This document shows, in pieces, positions 1-9,320 of a stretch of 64,000 bases of DNA. The notes under the pieces are model-generated. The model saw only the letters and a program-made list of their open reading frames with translations, was not told the origin of the DNA and did not search any database. This DNA comes from Sphingopyxis sp. BE259. Its GTDB lineage: Bacteria; Pseudomonadota; Alphaproteobacteria; Sphingomonadales; Sphingomonadaceae. The stretch is taken from positions 372,001-436,000 of the forward strand of contig NZ_JAVDWM010000001.1 in assembly GCF_031457495.1 (NCBI RefSeq), in the 5' to 3' direction. Position 1 is the first letter of the stretch, and each line of letters starts with the position of its first letter. The position numbers were made by a program, and so were the translations under genes.

Positions 1-60
1 GCGATGCTGACCGCGGGGCTGGAAGCCGCGGGCTATGCGGTGACCGACGGCGGCATCTGA
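1..60 (+). CDS. C-terminal fragment of an unidentified protein
   Basis: Frame 1 is open from the window edge and ends at TGA 58-60, giving 19 visible residues ending [13 protein letters not shown]. The tail would converge on the MFS gene and overlap its last 28 bases. Too little is visible to assign a family. It could be a chance open frame, but the codon use fits this genome. Confidence 0.35.
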   Translation, partial: AMLTAGLEAAGYAVTDGGI

Positions 61-1283
61 TCGGGCGTATCGCCGCTGGTCCGCGTGACGCGGGGCAGGC
101 GCCGCAGCATCAGGATCGCGAGCAGGCCAAAGATCGCCGACACGATGAAGGCGGCGCCCGGAAAATGCACCGGCGCTTTATCCGCCGTAAAATAGGCCAT
201 GGTGCCGGTCAGCACGATCGGCGCGACGAGTTGGCCCAGCCCCATCGCCATCGCCGAAATCCCCTGCACCTCGCCCTGCGTTTCGGCGGTGGCGCGCCGC
301 GACATCAGCGCGTTGAGCGACGGCTGCACCGGCGCCTGCAACGCGATCGGCAGCAACAACAGGAACGCGCCCCAGGTCGAGGTGACAAAGGCAAAGCCCA
401 GATAATTGGCGACCGCGATAAAAATGCCGATCGTCGCGGCATCGCGCTCGCCAAAGCGCGCGACCATCGGCCCAACGACAAACGCTTGCCCCAGCGCGAT
501 CATCACCCCGACCGCGGCCAGGCTGGCGCCGATCATCCCGGGGGTCCAGCCGAGCTGCGCGATGCAGTAAAAGCTCCACGTCATCGGATAGACCAGGCTG
601 GCGATCTGCCACAACGTCAGCACGCTCGCGACGCCGCCCATGCCGGGCAGGCCGCGCATCGTCTTGAGCGCGCCCAGCGGATTGGCGCGCCGCCAGTCAA
701 AGGCGCGGCGGCGCTCGGGCGGCAGCGTTTCGGGGAAGATGAACAGACCATAGAGCATGTTGGCGGCAGCGAGGATCGCGGCGGCGACGAACGGCGCGCG
801 TGGGCCGATCTCACCCAGGAAACCGCCGATCGCCGGACCCGCGACAAAACCGACCCCGAACGCCGCGCCGACAAAGCCGAAGTTGCGCGCGCGTTCTTCG
901 GGTTTGGTGATGTCGGCGATCGCCGCCTGCGCGGCGGCATAACTGCCACCGAATACCCCTGACAAAGCGCGCGCCACGAAAAGCCAGGGCAGCGTCTGAA
1001 CAATCGTCAGCAACGCATAATCGATCGCCAGACCGCCCAGCGACAACAGCAGCACGCGTCGCCGCCCGAACCGATCGGACAGATTACCCAGCACCGGCGA
1101 CGCCAGAAAGGTCGCGACCGCCATCACCAGCCCGATCCACGCCCCGACCTCGATCGCCTGGGGCAAGTCGATGCGCCCGACCTCCATCACCAGCTGCGGC
1201 AACACCGGCATGATGATGCCGAAACCGACCGCGTCGATAAAAATCGTCGCGACGATGAAGGGAATGGTACGCGATGCGGTCAC
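33..1283 (-). CDS. MFS transporter, TetA-like (TCR/Tet family)
   Basis: A 416-residue protein with about 12 hydrophobic segments, the usual size for a drug:H+ antiporter of the major facilitator superfamily in the inner membrane. After helix 2 it has the motif-A loop [11 protein letters not shown]. The N-terminal run [17 protein letters not shown] is typical of the TetA/TCR branch. Start is GTG at 1283, preceded by a purine-rich GGGAAA stretch. The C-terminus is a short soluble tail. No TetR-type regulator sits beside it, so it is probably a housekeeping or multidrug exporter and not an acquired tetracycline determinant. The substrate cannot be read from sequence. Confidence 0.85.
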   Translation of the reverse strand: MTASRTIPFIVATIFIDAVGFGIIMPVLPQLVMEVGRIDLPQAIEVGAWIGLVMAVATFLASPVLGNLSDRFGRRRVLLLSLGGLAIDYALLTIVQTLPWLFVARALSGVFGGSYAAAQAAIADITKPEERARNFGFVGAAFGVGFVAGPAIGGFLGEIGPRAPFVAAAILAAANMLYGLFIFPETLPPERRRAFDWRRANPLGALKTMRGLPGMGGVASVLTLWQIASLVYPMTWSFYCIAQLGWTPGMIGASLAAVGVMIALGQAFVVGPMVARFGERDAATIGIFIAVANYLGFAFVTSTWGAFLLLLPIALQAPVQPSLNALMSRRATAETQGEVQGISAMAMGLGQLVAPIVLTGTMAYFTADKAPVHFPGAAFIVSAIFGLLAILMLRRLPRVTRTSGDTPDQMPPSVTA

Positions 1284-1414
1284 AAGATTTCCCGACGGAG
1301 AAGGGTTTGGCGGCTCATACCGCGACGGCGCCGAATCGCACCAATGCTTTTCAGTTGTGCCGCGGTTTTTATCACCCTAGCGGCACCGATCCCGCTTTGG
1401 AGCGTTAGCAGCCG

Positions 1415-2194
1415 ATGAAACTCGAAATCACCGCCGCGCTCGACTATCGCCTGGGCGATCCGGTCGACCTGATGCTGCACATCGAAGCCGCAGCAATCCC
1501 CGAACAGCTGATCCTGAACGCCGTGCTCGACGTTGGCGATTGTGAATATTTCGCCCGCGTTCCGGCGCAGGACATGATCGGCGACCGCATCTGGCTGCGC
1601 CGCGGCGGCGAGCTGAATGTCCGCTATCGCACGACGGTCGAAATCCAGCGCGACGTGATCGATTACCGCACGCTGGACAAGGTGCCGATGCACCGGCTGC
1701 CCGGCGAGACGGTCCAATATCTCAACGAATCGCGCTATTGCCCCGCCAACAAATTCATCCACTTCGTCCAGGACGAGTTCGGCGATGTCGAGGGCGGCGC
1801 CAAGATCGGCCGGATGCGCGACTGGATCGAGGCGCATTTCACTTATGTATCGGGGTCGAGCGATGCCGAAACCGGCGCGCTTGACAGCTTTGTCGAACGG
1901 CAGGGGGTGTGCCGCGACTATGCCCATGTGATGGTCAGCCTGGCGCGCGCGGCGGCGATCCCGGCGCGCATCGTCAGCGTCTATGCGCTGGGCGTCGAAC
2001 CGCAGGATTTCCACGCGGTGGCAGAAGTATTCCTCGGCGGCGCCTGGCATCTGGTCGATGCGACCGGCATGGCGAAGGCGGGCGAGATGGCCAAGATTGC
2101 GGTCGGCCGCGACGCCGCCGACATCAGCTTCCTGACCGCTTACGGCGAGATATCGATGCTGAACCAGCGGGTGACGGTGGAGGCGGTGACCTAA
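1415..2194 (+). CDS. transglutaminase-like cysteine peptidase family protein
   Basis: A 259-residue cytoplasmic-looking protein (no signal peptide). The transglutaminase-like core holds the expected Cys-His-Asp set: C166 in QGVCRDYAHV, H200 in DFHAVAEVFL and D215 in HLVDATG. The N-terminal about 130 residues form the beta-rich domain common in bacterial members. Such proteins are generally annotated as putative cysteine proteases or amidases; the true substrate is unknown. The gene is divergent from the MFS gene with a 131-bp gap and is followed by a GC-rich hairpin. ATG 1415 is chosen because the domain starts immediately after it. Confidence 0.85.
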   Translation: MKLEITAALDYRLGDPVDLMLHIEAAAIPEQLILNAVLDVGDCEYFARVPAQDMIGDRIWLRRGGELNVRYRTTVEIQRDVIDYRTLDKVPMHRLPGETVQYLNESRYCPANKFIHFVQDEFGDVEGGAKIGRMRDWIEAHFTYVSGSSDAETGALDSFVERQGVCRDYAHVMVSLARAAAIPARIVSVYALGVEPQDFHAVAEVFLGGAWHLVDATGMAKAGEMAKIAVGRDAADISFLTAYGEISMLNQRVTVEAVT

Positions 2195-2202
2195 GATGGT
2201 CT

Positions 2203-2221
2203 GGCGCGGCAAAGCCGCGCC
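2203..2221 (+). terminator. hairpin after the transglutaminase gene
   Basis: GGCGCGGC and GCCGCGCC form a perfect 8-bp stem around an AAA loop, 9 bases after the stop codon. There is no T-run, so it is terminator-like at best. Confidence 0.45.
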
Positions 2222-2293
2222 GTCAGTCCCGCTGCGCGGGCTGGCCGAACTTTCGCTGATCGCGCTTTAGCGTCGCCAAATCGCTGCGAAAGT

Positions 2294-2367
2294 TGGAGCG
2301 GGTGAAGGGAATCGAACCCTCGTCACTTGCTTGGGAAGCAAAAGCTCTACCATTGAGCTACACCCGC
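2294..2367 (-). tRNA. tRNA-Gly(CCC)
   Basis: On the minus strand a 74-nt cloverleaf runs from GCGGGTG (acceptor) through the D arm GCTC/GAGC, anticodon stem TTTGC/GCAAG with loop TTCCCAA (anticodon CCC), the T loop GGTTCGATTCC and acceptor CACCCGC, with T and an encoded CCA. Apparent reading frames across it are translations of the tRNA and not genes. Confidence 0.95.
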
Positions 2368-2415
2368 TTGCGGCAGCGCGATTGGCACAGCTGTGCGCGG
2401 CGGTCAATCCTCGCG

Positions 2416-2886
2416 TCAGCGCGCCGTTTCGCTGATCGTTTCCATCGCGACGAAGGTCGAGGTGCTGGCGACATGCGGCAGGCTGGAGATTTTTTCGCCC
2501 AGCACGATGCGATAGCGGCGAATGTCGATGGTGCGGACCTTGAGCAGATAATCGAAGCTGCTGGCGATCATATGGCACTCCTCGACCTCGGGGATCGCGC
2601 GCACCGCGGCGTTGAACTGCTTCAATGCCGCTTCGCGCGTGTCGGACAGTTTCACCTCGGCAAAGGCGACATGATCGAGCCCGACCTTGGCCGGATCGAC
2701 GATCGCCGCAAAGCCGGTGATCACGCCCTTGTCGATCAGGCGCCGGACGCGTTGCTGGCAGGGCGTTTTCGACAGGCCGACATGCTGCGCCAGATCGGTG
2801 AAGGTCATGCGACCGTCCCGGCGTAGAATCGCCAGGATTTTCCGGTCAAAATCGTCCAGATCGACTGCAATAGGCACATCATTCAT
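2416..2886 (-). CDS. putR: Lrp/AsnC-family regulator, probable PutR
   Basis: 156 residues. An N-terminal winged HTH (DLDDFDRKILAILRRDG to about residue 60, recognition region LSKTPCQQRVRRLIDKG) is followed by an AsnC/RAM ligand-binding domain. It is divergent from putA with 98 bp between the two start codons, the classic alphaproteobacterial arrangement in which PutR activates putA in response to proline and represses itself. The family is clear; the PutR assignment rests on neighbourhood. The short intergenic region carries two inverted half-sites that may be its operator. Confidence 0.85.
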   Translation of the reverse strand: MNDVPIAVDLDDFDRKILAILRRDGRMTFTDLAQHVGLSKTPCQQRVRRLIDKGVITGFAAIVDPAKVGLDHVAFAEVKLSDTREAALKQFNAAVRAIPEVEECHMIASSFDYLLKVRTIDIRRYRIVLGEKISSLPHVASTSTFVAMETISETAR

Positions 2887-2984
2887 GATATTCGCCTAAA
2901 ACCGATCCAATAATAGGTCAAAAGATAAATCTAAGCGCCGATAATTGGTCGGATCGCCGGGCCGTCCTGCGATATGCTGCGCGT
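2887..2984. promoter_or_regulatory. putR-putA divergent control region with inverted half-sites
   Basis: This AT-richer 98-bp gap contains CCGATCCAATAAT at 2902-2914 and ATAATTGGTCGG at 2941-2952. The second, reversed, reads CCGACCAATTAT, a close match to the first. Such inverted, widely spaced sites fit an octameric Lrp-type regulator. Promoter elements are not assigned. Confidence 0.45.
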
Positions 2985-5900
2985 ATGACCCAGCCCAACG
3001 ATCGCGCCGCCCTCCGCGTCCCCCTTCGCACTCTGGCCCGTCGCAGCGAAGCCGACATCGTCGCCGACCTGCGCGCGGCGCTTGCGACGTCGCCCGCCAG
3101 CGTCGAGGCGGTGACCCGGCGCGGGCTCGACCTGATCCGCAAGGCAAAAGCCGAAGGCGACCGCGAGACGCTCGTCGCGCAGCTGATGAACCGCTACCGG
3201 CTGTCGACCGAAGAGGGCGTCGTGCTGATGTGCCTCGCCGAGGCGCTGCTGCGCGTCCCCGACAGCGCGACCGCCAATGCGCTGATTCGCGACAAGATCG
3301 CCGGACGCCATTGGAAGGAAGGCGACGACGAGGATAGCCCGCTGATCGTCGCCTTGTCGGCGCGCGGCCTGTCGCTGGGGTCGGCGACCTTGATGCTCGA
3401 TGCGATGGGCAGCAAGGCGAACCCGCTCACCTTGCTCAAATCGATGGTGCGCCGTTCGGGCGAGCCGGTGATCCGCCAGGCGGCGCTCGCGGCGATGAAG
3501 CTGCTCGGCCAGCAATTCGTGATGGGCGAGACGATCGACGCCGCGGTCAAGCGCGCCGATAAGGAAAAGTCGGAGCTTGCCAGCTTCGACATGCTCGGCG
3601 AAGCGGCGCGCACCGCGGAGGACGCGGCGCGCTATTACGACAGCTACGCCGACGCCATTACGCGCATTGGCCGCGACGCGAAGCCCGGTGATCCGCACGC
3701 CAACCACGGGATTTCGATCAAGCTGTCGGCGCTCCATCCGCGCTACGAATATCTTCAGCGCGACCGGGTGATCGGCGAACTGGTGCCGCGGGTGATCGAA
3801 CTCGCCCGCGCGGCCCGCGCGGTCAACATCCCGCTGATGATCGATGCCGAGGAAAGCGACCGGCTGGAACCGCATATGGATGTGTTTGCGGCGCTGATCG
3901 ACGCCGGTGTCGCCGATGGCTGGACCGGGCTTGGTATCGTGATCCAGGCGTATCAGAAGCGCGCGCCAGCGGTGATCGAATGGCTTGCCGATTGCGCCCG
4001 CGCGCGCGGCGTGAAGCTGTCGATGCGGCTCGTCAAGGGCGCCTATTGGGACACCGAGATCAAGCGCGCGCAGACGCTGGGCTTAAGCGATTTTCCGGTG
4101 TTCACCGCGAAACTGCACACCGATCTCAACTATATGCGCTGCGCCCAGCTGCTGCGGGACGCGCAGGATTGCATTTATCCGGCGTTCGCCAGCCACAATG
4201 CGATGACGCTGGCGTTTGTGGCCGAACTGTTCGCGGGCGCCGATTACGAGCTCCAGCGGCTGCACGGGATGGGCGAAGGCGCGCATGATGCGCTGGTCGC
4301 GCTGTTCCCGCCGCCGCGCCCGGTGCGCGTCTATGCGCCGGTGGGGACGCATCGCGACCTGCTGGCCTACCTCGTCCGCCGTCTGCTCGAAAATGGCGCT
4401 AACTCCAGCTTCGTGCACCAGTTTTCGGATCCCGACGTCAGCGCCGAACAGCTCGCGGTCGATCCGCGCAGCGTCGCTAGCGCGGCGGTGCCGACGATCG
4501 CGACCGGCGCCGCGCTGTTCGATCCGGTGCGGCGTAATTCGCGTGGTTATGACCTCGGCGACCCCGGTATCCCCGAAGCCTTGGTCGCCGCAATCGGCGC
4601 GGCGCGGCGCAGCGACCGGGTTGCCGCGCCGATCATTGGCGGCGTAGCGCGCGACGGGGCGGGTGAGCCGGTCCACAACCCGGCGACGGGCGCGGTCATC
4701 GGGCAGGTCATCGAAGCCGACCGGGCCATGGTCGATGCCGCGGTCGCCGCGGCGCGCTCGGCACAGACCAACTGGAGTCTGGCCGGTGGCACGTTCCGCG
4801 CCGAGCGGCTTGAACGCGCGGCCGATCTGCTCGAAGAGCATGATGCGCTGTTCCTGGGCCTCGCGATCGACGAGGCCGGCAAGACGCTGATCGATGCGAT
4901 TGCCGAGGTGCGCGAGGCGGTCGATTTCCTGCGCTATTATGCGGGGCAAGCGCGCGCCGATTTCACCTACCCCGTGGCGCTGCCCGGCCCGACCGGCGAA
5001 CGCAACGAGCTGATGCTCGAGGGCAAGGGGGTGTTCGTCGCGATCAGCCCGTGGAATTTCCCGCTCGCGATCTTCCTTGGCCAGGTGGCGGCGGCGCTTG
5101 CGGCAGGGAACAGTGTCCTAGCCAAGCCTGCCGAGCAGACCCCGCTGATCGCGCACGTCGCGGTCGAACTGCTGCTCGAAGCGGGCGTTCCCGGCGATGT
5201 ATTGCATTACCTCCCCGGTCGCGGCGAGACCGTCGGTGCGGCGCTGACCGGTCATCCCGACATCAGCGGCGTCGCCTTCACCGGCTCGACCGAGGTCGCG
5301 CGCGCGATCAATCGCGGACTGGCGATGCGCGACGGCCCGATCGCGACGCTGATTGCGGAGACTGGCGGCGCCAACGCGATGATCGTCGATTCGACTGCAC
5401 TGCCCGAACAGGTCGCGCGCGATGCCGTTGCCAGTGCATTCCAGTCGGCAGGCCAGCGCTGTTCGGCGCTGCGCCTGCTGTGCGTACAGGAAGATGTCGC
5501 CGACACGATGATCGCCATGGTCGCGGGGGCGATGGCCGAACTGAATGTCGGCGATCCGGCGCTGCTATCGACCGATGTCGGCCCGATCATCGACGACGAG
5601 GCGCAGGCGAATATCGCCGCTTATGTCGCCGCGGCGCGCGCCGAAGGCCGGGTGATCGCCGAAGCAGAACGGACTACCCTGCCCGCGAGCGGCCATTTTG
5701 TGCCGCCGGTGGTGATCCGCCTGGATCGTGTCACCGATCTGAAGCGCGAGATTTTCGGCCCGGTGCTGCATGTCGCGACGTGGAAAGGCGGCGAACTCGA
5801 TGCGCTGATCGATGCGATCAATGCGTCGGGTTACGGTCTGACGCTAGGCGTCCATACCCGCATCGACGGGGTCGCAGCGCATATCGCGGCGCGCGCGGCG

Positions 5901-6092
5901 GTCGGCAACGTCTATGTCAACCGCAACCAGATCGGCGCGATCGTCGGCTCGCAGCCGTTCGGCGGCCGCGGGCTGTCGGGGACGGGTCCAAAGGCCGGCG
6001 GCCCGCATTATCTGCACCGCTTCGCCGAGGAAAAGACGATCAGCACCGACATCACCGCAGCGGGCGGCAATGCGGCGCTGATGGCGGGCTGA
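2985..6092 (+). CDS. putA: bifunctional proline dehydrogenase / L-glutamate gamma-semialdehyde dehydrogenase PutA
   Basis: 1035 residues, the length of minimal PutA proteins that lack the N-terminal ribbon-helix-helix DNA-binding domain, which fits a separate PutR. The N-terminal arm (about 1-130) is followed by the FAD beta/alpha barrel (about 170-480, with IDAEESDRL and RLVKGAYWD). The NAD-dependent aldehyde dehydrogenase covers about 540-1025, with the SPWNFPLAIF loop, the AFTGSTEVAR cofactor loop and catalytic C826 in SAGQRCSALR. It oxidises proline to glutamate in two channelled steps and passes electrons to quinone. It is probably activated by the divergent regulator. Confidence 0.97.
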   Translation: MTQPNDRAALRVPLRTLARRSEADIVADLRAALATSPASVEAVTRRGLDLIRKAKAEGDRETLVAQLMNRYRLSTEEGVVLMCLAEALLRVPDSATANALIRDKIAGRHWKEGDDEDSPLIVALSARGLSLGSATLMLDAMGSKANPLTLLKSMVRRSGEPVIRQAALAAMKLLGQQFVMGETIDAAVKRADKEKSELASFDMLGEAARTAEDAARYYDSYADAITRIGRDAKPGDPHANHGISIKLSALHPRYEYLQRDRVIGELVPRVIELARAARAVNIPLMIDAEESDRLEPHMDVFAALIDAGVADGWTGLGIVIQAYQKRAPAVIEWLADCARARGVKLSMRLVKGAYWDTEIKRAQTLGLSDFPVFTAKLHTDLNYMRCAQLLRDAQDCIYPAFASHNAMTLAFVAELFAGADYELQRLHGMGEGAHDALVALFPPPRPVRVYAPVGTHRDLLAYLVRRLLENGANSSFVHQFSDPDVSAEQLAVDPRSVASAAVPTIATGAALFDPVRRNSRGYDLGDPGIPEALVAAIGAARRSDRVAAPIIGGVARDGAGEPVHNPATGAVIGQVIEADRAMVDAAVAAARSAQTNWSLAGGTFRAERLERAADLLEEHDALFLGLAIDEAGKTLIDAIAEVREAVDFLRYYAGQARADFTYPVALPGPTGERNELMLEGKGVFVAISPWNFPLAIFLGQVAAALAAGNSVLAKPAEQTPLIAHVAVELLLEAGVPGDVLHYLPGRGETVGAALTGHPDISGVAFTGSTEVARAINRGLAMRDGPIATLIAETGGANAMIVDSTALPEQVARDAVASAFQSAGQRCSALRLLCVQEDVADTMIAMVAGAMAELNVGDPALLSTDVGPIIDDEAQANIAAYVAAARAEGRVIAEAERTTLPASGHFVPPVVIRLDRVTDLKREIFGPVLHVATWKGGELDALIDAINASGYGLTLGVHTRIDGVAAHIAARAAVGNVYVNRNQIGAIVGSQPFGGRGLSGTGPKAGGPHYLHRFAEEKTISTDITAAGGNAALMAG

Positions 6093-6110
6093 CGCGCCGC
6101 TGTCCCCAGG

Positions 6111-6791
6111 CTAGTTCGCGCGCCCGTCGGCGGCAGCCAGCGTATCGGCAAGCGCGCGCGCCCGGCGCAGCTGAACCGCGACGCTGTTTGCTTTCGCGGG
6201 ATCGTCATAGGAATAGACGAACAGCATCTTGCCGCCGACGATGGTGCCGCAACCGCCGACCGCGATCGGATAGGTCGCAATGGCGCTCGCCACCTTGATC
6301 TCGCCGCCCATATAGATGCAGACATTGTCGTTGCCGCGCGGTCTGATCTCGCCGCTCAGGTCGACTTTTGTTCCCATTGCATCGGACAATCCCTCTTCCG
6401 CGCTGCCCAGCGCGACAGTGCCGTCCTTGTAGATCGGCAGCGCGAGTTCCTTGACCATCATCGCGATGAAATCGGCCCGCGTCATCGCCGGAAATTCGGC
6501 CCGCGGCGACTTGATCAGATAATAGTCGTATTTGAGGTCCTTGGCGCTGTCGCGATGTTCGCAGCGGATCAGCATGGCGGGCGTCTCATTCTCCAGATCG
6601 CCTTTGGCCAGCAAATCGGCAGCCTGCTTTGCCTGACCGGTGGGCAGGCAATAGCCATCGGGCCCGCGGCCGGTGATCGCGACATCGTCGATGGTAAAAT
6701 TCAGCGGGCTTGCCGCGAGCGCACTGCTGGCCGCCGCGGTCGCCGTCACCGCGATCAGGGCTTTCAGTCCTATGGCCGTTGCATTCTTCAT
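6111..6791 (-). CDS. secreted protein of unknown function
   Basis: 226 residues from ATG 6791, chosen because AAGGGGGA lies just upstream and because a signal peptide follows directly (MKNATAIGLKALIAVTATAAASSALAAS is split here as n-region KN..K, hydrophobic core, and an AxA cleavage site). The mature part has four or five cysteines (GYCLP, IRCEH, NVCIY, GGCGT) that could form disulfides in the periplasm. I recognise no family. It is convergent with putA with an 18-bp gap and lies downstream of the TPR gene in the same direction, so the two may be cotranscribed. Confidence 0.7.
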   Translation of the reverse strand: MKNATAIGLKALIAVTATAAASSALAASPLNFTIDDVAITGRGPDGYCLPTGQAKQAADLLAKGDLENETPAMLIRCEHRDSAKDLKYDYYLIKSPRAEFPAMTRADFIAMMVKELALPIYKDGTVALGSAEEGLSDAMGTKVDLSGEIRPRGNDNVCIYMGGEIKVASAIATYPIAVGGCGTIVGGKMLFVYSYDDPAKANSVAVQLRRARALADTLAAADGRAN

Positions 6792-6813
6792 TCCATTCCC
6801 CCTTGATTGAAAC

Positions 6814-7764
6814 TCAAGCCCCCGGAACACCCAGAAGCTGCGCTTGTGCCTTCAATCGCCTCGCGGCGGCCGGATTGGCGGCAATCCCGTCCTTCAGCGC
6901 CTGTGCGGCCTTTGCTGATTCGCCCAGCGTCATCCGGCTACGCATCAGCATGATCCAGCGGTCGACGTCGGCGGGATTGGCCTTCAGCTTCGCCTCCAGC
7001 CCATCGACCATGCCCTTGATCATCTGATCCTGCTGCCCCTTGGGCAATTGCGATGCTGCTTCCATATCCGACCGGCTCGGTCCCGGGATCGCGCGCGCCG
7101 CGACCGGCATTTCGTCGGCGGTCAGCGGGCGCGCCTGGGTGCTGGCGAGGCGGCTGGCGACGTCGATCTTGTGGATCGCGCCAACTTGCTCGATCGTGCG
7201 GCGCAGGTCCGCCTCCCACGGCGCGCCCTGCGGCGTGTCGGCGAGCAGCGCGAACCAGTCGTCGATCGCGCCGCGATGGTCGCCGCCAATATCTTTTTTG
7301 ACCGCCAGGAAATAGCGCGCTCGCGGATCCTTGGCATCGAGCGCGATCGCCTTGTCGAACGCGGACAGGGCGGCGGTGGGCATCGGGTCGCTGTCGCTGC
7401 CCATCACCCGCGCCTCACCCAGCGCCGACCATAGCCCCGCCGACTCGGGCGACAGCGCCGTCGCTTTTTCATACGCCGCCGCGGCCCCGGCAAAATCGCT
7501 GAGGTCGAATCGCGCCGCGCCGAGCGCCGTCCACGCCTCGGCGCTGTTCGGCTCGCTTTGGGTGCGGGCTTCGAGGGCGGCGAGTTGGTCGGACGGCGCA
7601 GTGCCGCTCCGTGCGATCGGATCGGCGGTCGCTGGGGCTGAGTCGCGCCAGATCGCATAGCCGATCGCCGCCGCGAGCAGCACGCAGGCGGCAATCAATA
7701 TCGCCCGGTTGGTGCCGGTCATGCCCCGGTTGGCGTCCGCCCTCATGCCGTTGGTCTCGTTCAT
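6814..7764 (-). CDS. membrane-anchored TPR protein, CcmI/CycH-like
   Basis: 316 residues from ATG 7764. One N-terminal membrane helix (AILIAACVLLAAAIGYAIW) is followed by a periplasmic region with TPR repeats (SAEAWTALGAARFDLSDFAG, SAGLWSALGEARVMG, ALDAKDPRARYFLAVKK) and a C-terminal second repeat group. This matches the C-terminal half of CcmI/CycH, which holds apocytochrome c for haem ligation. The other ccm genes are not next to it, so it may be a paralogue. It lies 1.6 kb from a multihaem cytochrome cluster. Later ATGs at codons 7 and 15 are possible starts. Confidence 0.65.
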   Translation of the reverse strand: MNETNGMRADANRGMTGTNRAILIAACVLLAAAIGYAIWRDSAPATADPIARSGTAPSDQLAALEARTQSEPNSAEAWTALGAARFDLSDFAGAAAAYEKATALSPESAGLWSALGEARVMGSDSDPMPTAALSAFDKAIALDAKDPRARYFLAVKKDIGGDHRGAIDDWFALLADTPQGAPWEADLRRTIEQVGAIHKIDVASRLASTQARPLTADEMPVAARAIPGPSRSDMEAASQLPKGQQDQMIKGMVDGLEAKLKANPADVDRWIMLMRSRMTLGESAKAAQALKDGIAANPAAARRLKAQAQLLGVPGA

Positions 7765-7846
7765 TTTTGCCCCTGTGCGTGGTCCCGCGAAAAATTGCCG
7801 CCTGTGCGCGCTGTCATATTGCCTTTGTTTGGCGATGGTGTAGCCT

Positions 7847-7877
7847 TTGACATACAAGGTCGGTCAACGATTAAAAT
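7847..7877 (+). promoter_or_regulatory. candidate sigma-70 promoter of gdhA
   Basis: TTGACA at 7847-7852 is followed by TAAAAT at 7872-7877 (19-bp spacing) or ATTAAA at 7870 (17 bp). It lies about 50 bases upstream of the gdhA start. Confidence 0.45.
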
Positions 7878-7924
7878 ATCGTCGGGGTCGCACCGGCTTT
7901 CCCAGTCATTCAGGGGAGGGGTGC

Positions 7925-9280
7925 ATGGCAGTTTCGGATCACGTCGATTTTGCGACGTTCATGGAAGGCGTGAAAAAGCGGAACCCGGGGCAACCCGAGT
8001 TCGTCCAAGCGGTGCAGGAGGTGTCGGAGGACATCTTCGATTTCATCGCCGACAAGGAAGAATATCACGCGCAGCAGATTTTGCGGCGCATCGCCGAACC
8101 TGACCGGGTGGTGTCGTTCCGCGTCTGCTGGGAGGACGACAACGGCAATATCCGTGTCCAGCGCGGCTGGCGCGTCCAGAACAACAATGCCATCGGCCCG
8201 TACAAGGGCGGCATCCGTTTCCACCCGTCGGTCACCGAATCGGTGCTCAAATTCCTGGCGTTCGAACAGACGTTCAAAAATGCGCTGACCGGGCTGCCGA
8301 TGGGCGGCGGCAAGGGCGGATCGAATTTCAATCCCAAGGGCAAGAGCGTGCGCGAGATCATGCGCTTTTGCCAGAGCTTCATGACCGAACTCTATCGCCA
8401 CATCGGCGCCGACATCGACGTTCCGGCGGGCGACATCGGCGTCGGCGGGCGCGAAATCGGCTTCATGTTCGGCCAGTACAAACGGATCACCAACGAATTT
8501 ACCGGGGTGCTGACCGGCAAGGGGCTCGAATGGGGCGGCTCGCTGATCCGCACCGAAGCGACGGGTTATGGCGCGGTGTATTTCCTCGCCAATATGCTCG
8601 CCGCCAAAGGGCAGGATCTGACCGGCAAGACCGCGGTCATCTCGGGCTCGGGCAATGTCGCGACCCATGCGGCGGAAAAGATCGTCCAGCTCGGCGGCAA
8701 GGTGCTGACCCTGTCCGATTCGGGCGGCTTCATTCACGACCCTGACGGCATCGATCAGGAAAAGATCAATTGGGTCAAAACGCACAAGACCCACCGCCGC
8801 GGCCGGATCGAGGACTATTGCGACGAGTATAAGGGTGCGAGCTTTACCGCGGGCAAGACGCCGTGGGGGGTCAAATGCGACGTTGCGCTGCCATGTGCGA
8901 CCCAGAACGAGCTGCTCGGCGACGACGCGCGCGAACTGGTGAAGAACGGCTGTATTGCGGTGAGCGAAGGCGCCAACATGCCGACCAACCTGGAGGGCGT
9001 GCACGTCTTCAAGGACGCGAAGATCATGTTCGCACCGGGCAAGGCCGCCAACGCCGGCGGGGTCGCGGTGTCGGGACTGGAAATGAGCCAGAACAGCGGC
9101 CGCCGCAGCTGGAGCGAGCCTGAGTTGCAGCAGATGCTGAAAGACATCATGGACGGCATCCACAAAAGCTGCATCACCTATGGCGATCAGGGCGGCGGCT
9201 ATATCGATTATGTAAAGGGCGCAAATATCGGCGGTTTCAAGAAAGTAGCTGACGCGATGCTGGCGTTCGGGGTGGTTTAG
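7925..9280 (+). CDS. gdhA: NADP-type glutamate dehydrogenase
   Basis: 451 residues, the usual hexameric GDH length (about 450). It converts 2-oxoglutarate and ammonia to glutamate. The N-terminal dimerisation domain holds the substrate loop PMGGGKGGSNFNPKG with the catalytic lysine, then PAGDIGVGGREIGFM. The C-terminal Rossmann domain begins near GKTAVISGSGNVATH. ATG 7925 is preceded by AGGGGAGGGG. The open frame extends upstream to 7847 but has no family match there. Cofactor type is by overall similarity to the 450-residue class and was not tested. Confidence 0.93.
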   Translation: MAVSDHVDFATFMEGVKKRNPGQPEFVQAVQEVSEDIFDFIADKEEYHAQQILRRIAEPDRVVSFRVCWEDDNGNIRVQRGWRVQNNNAIGPYKGGIRFHPSVTESVLKFLAFEQTFKNALTGLPMGGGKGGSNFNPKGKSVREIMRFCQSFMTELYRHIGADIDVPAGDIGVGGREIGFMFGQYKRITNEFTGVLTGKGLEWGGSLIRTEATGYGAVYFLANMLAAKGQDLTGKTAVISGSGNVATHAAEKIVQLGGKVLTLSDSGGFIHDPDGIDQEKINWVKTHKTHRRGRIEDYCDEYKGASFTAGKTPWGVKCDVALPCATQNELLGDDARELVKNGCIAVSEGANMPTNLEGVHVFKDAKIMFAPGKAANAGGVAVSGLEMSQNSGRRSWSEPELQQMLKDIMDGIHKSCITYGDQGGGYIDYVKGANIGGFKKVADAMLAFGVV

Positions 9281-9320
9281 GCGCAAAAGCGTTCAGCCAG
9301 AAAATAAGGGGACTCTGGGC

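Noticed and set aside
1280..2212. Long reverse frame opposite the transglutaminase gene
   Set aside because: Low-complexity His/Arg/Asp-rich text typical of antisense frames in GC-rich DNA; the forward gene has catalytic residues and a clear family.
2293..2826. Forward frame beginning ERVKGIEPSSLAWEAKALP over the tRNA-Gly(CCC)
   Set aside because: It is the translation of a tRNA gene on the other strand followed by a shadow of the Lrp gene; no start signal or family.
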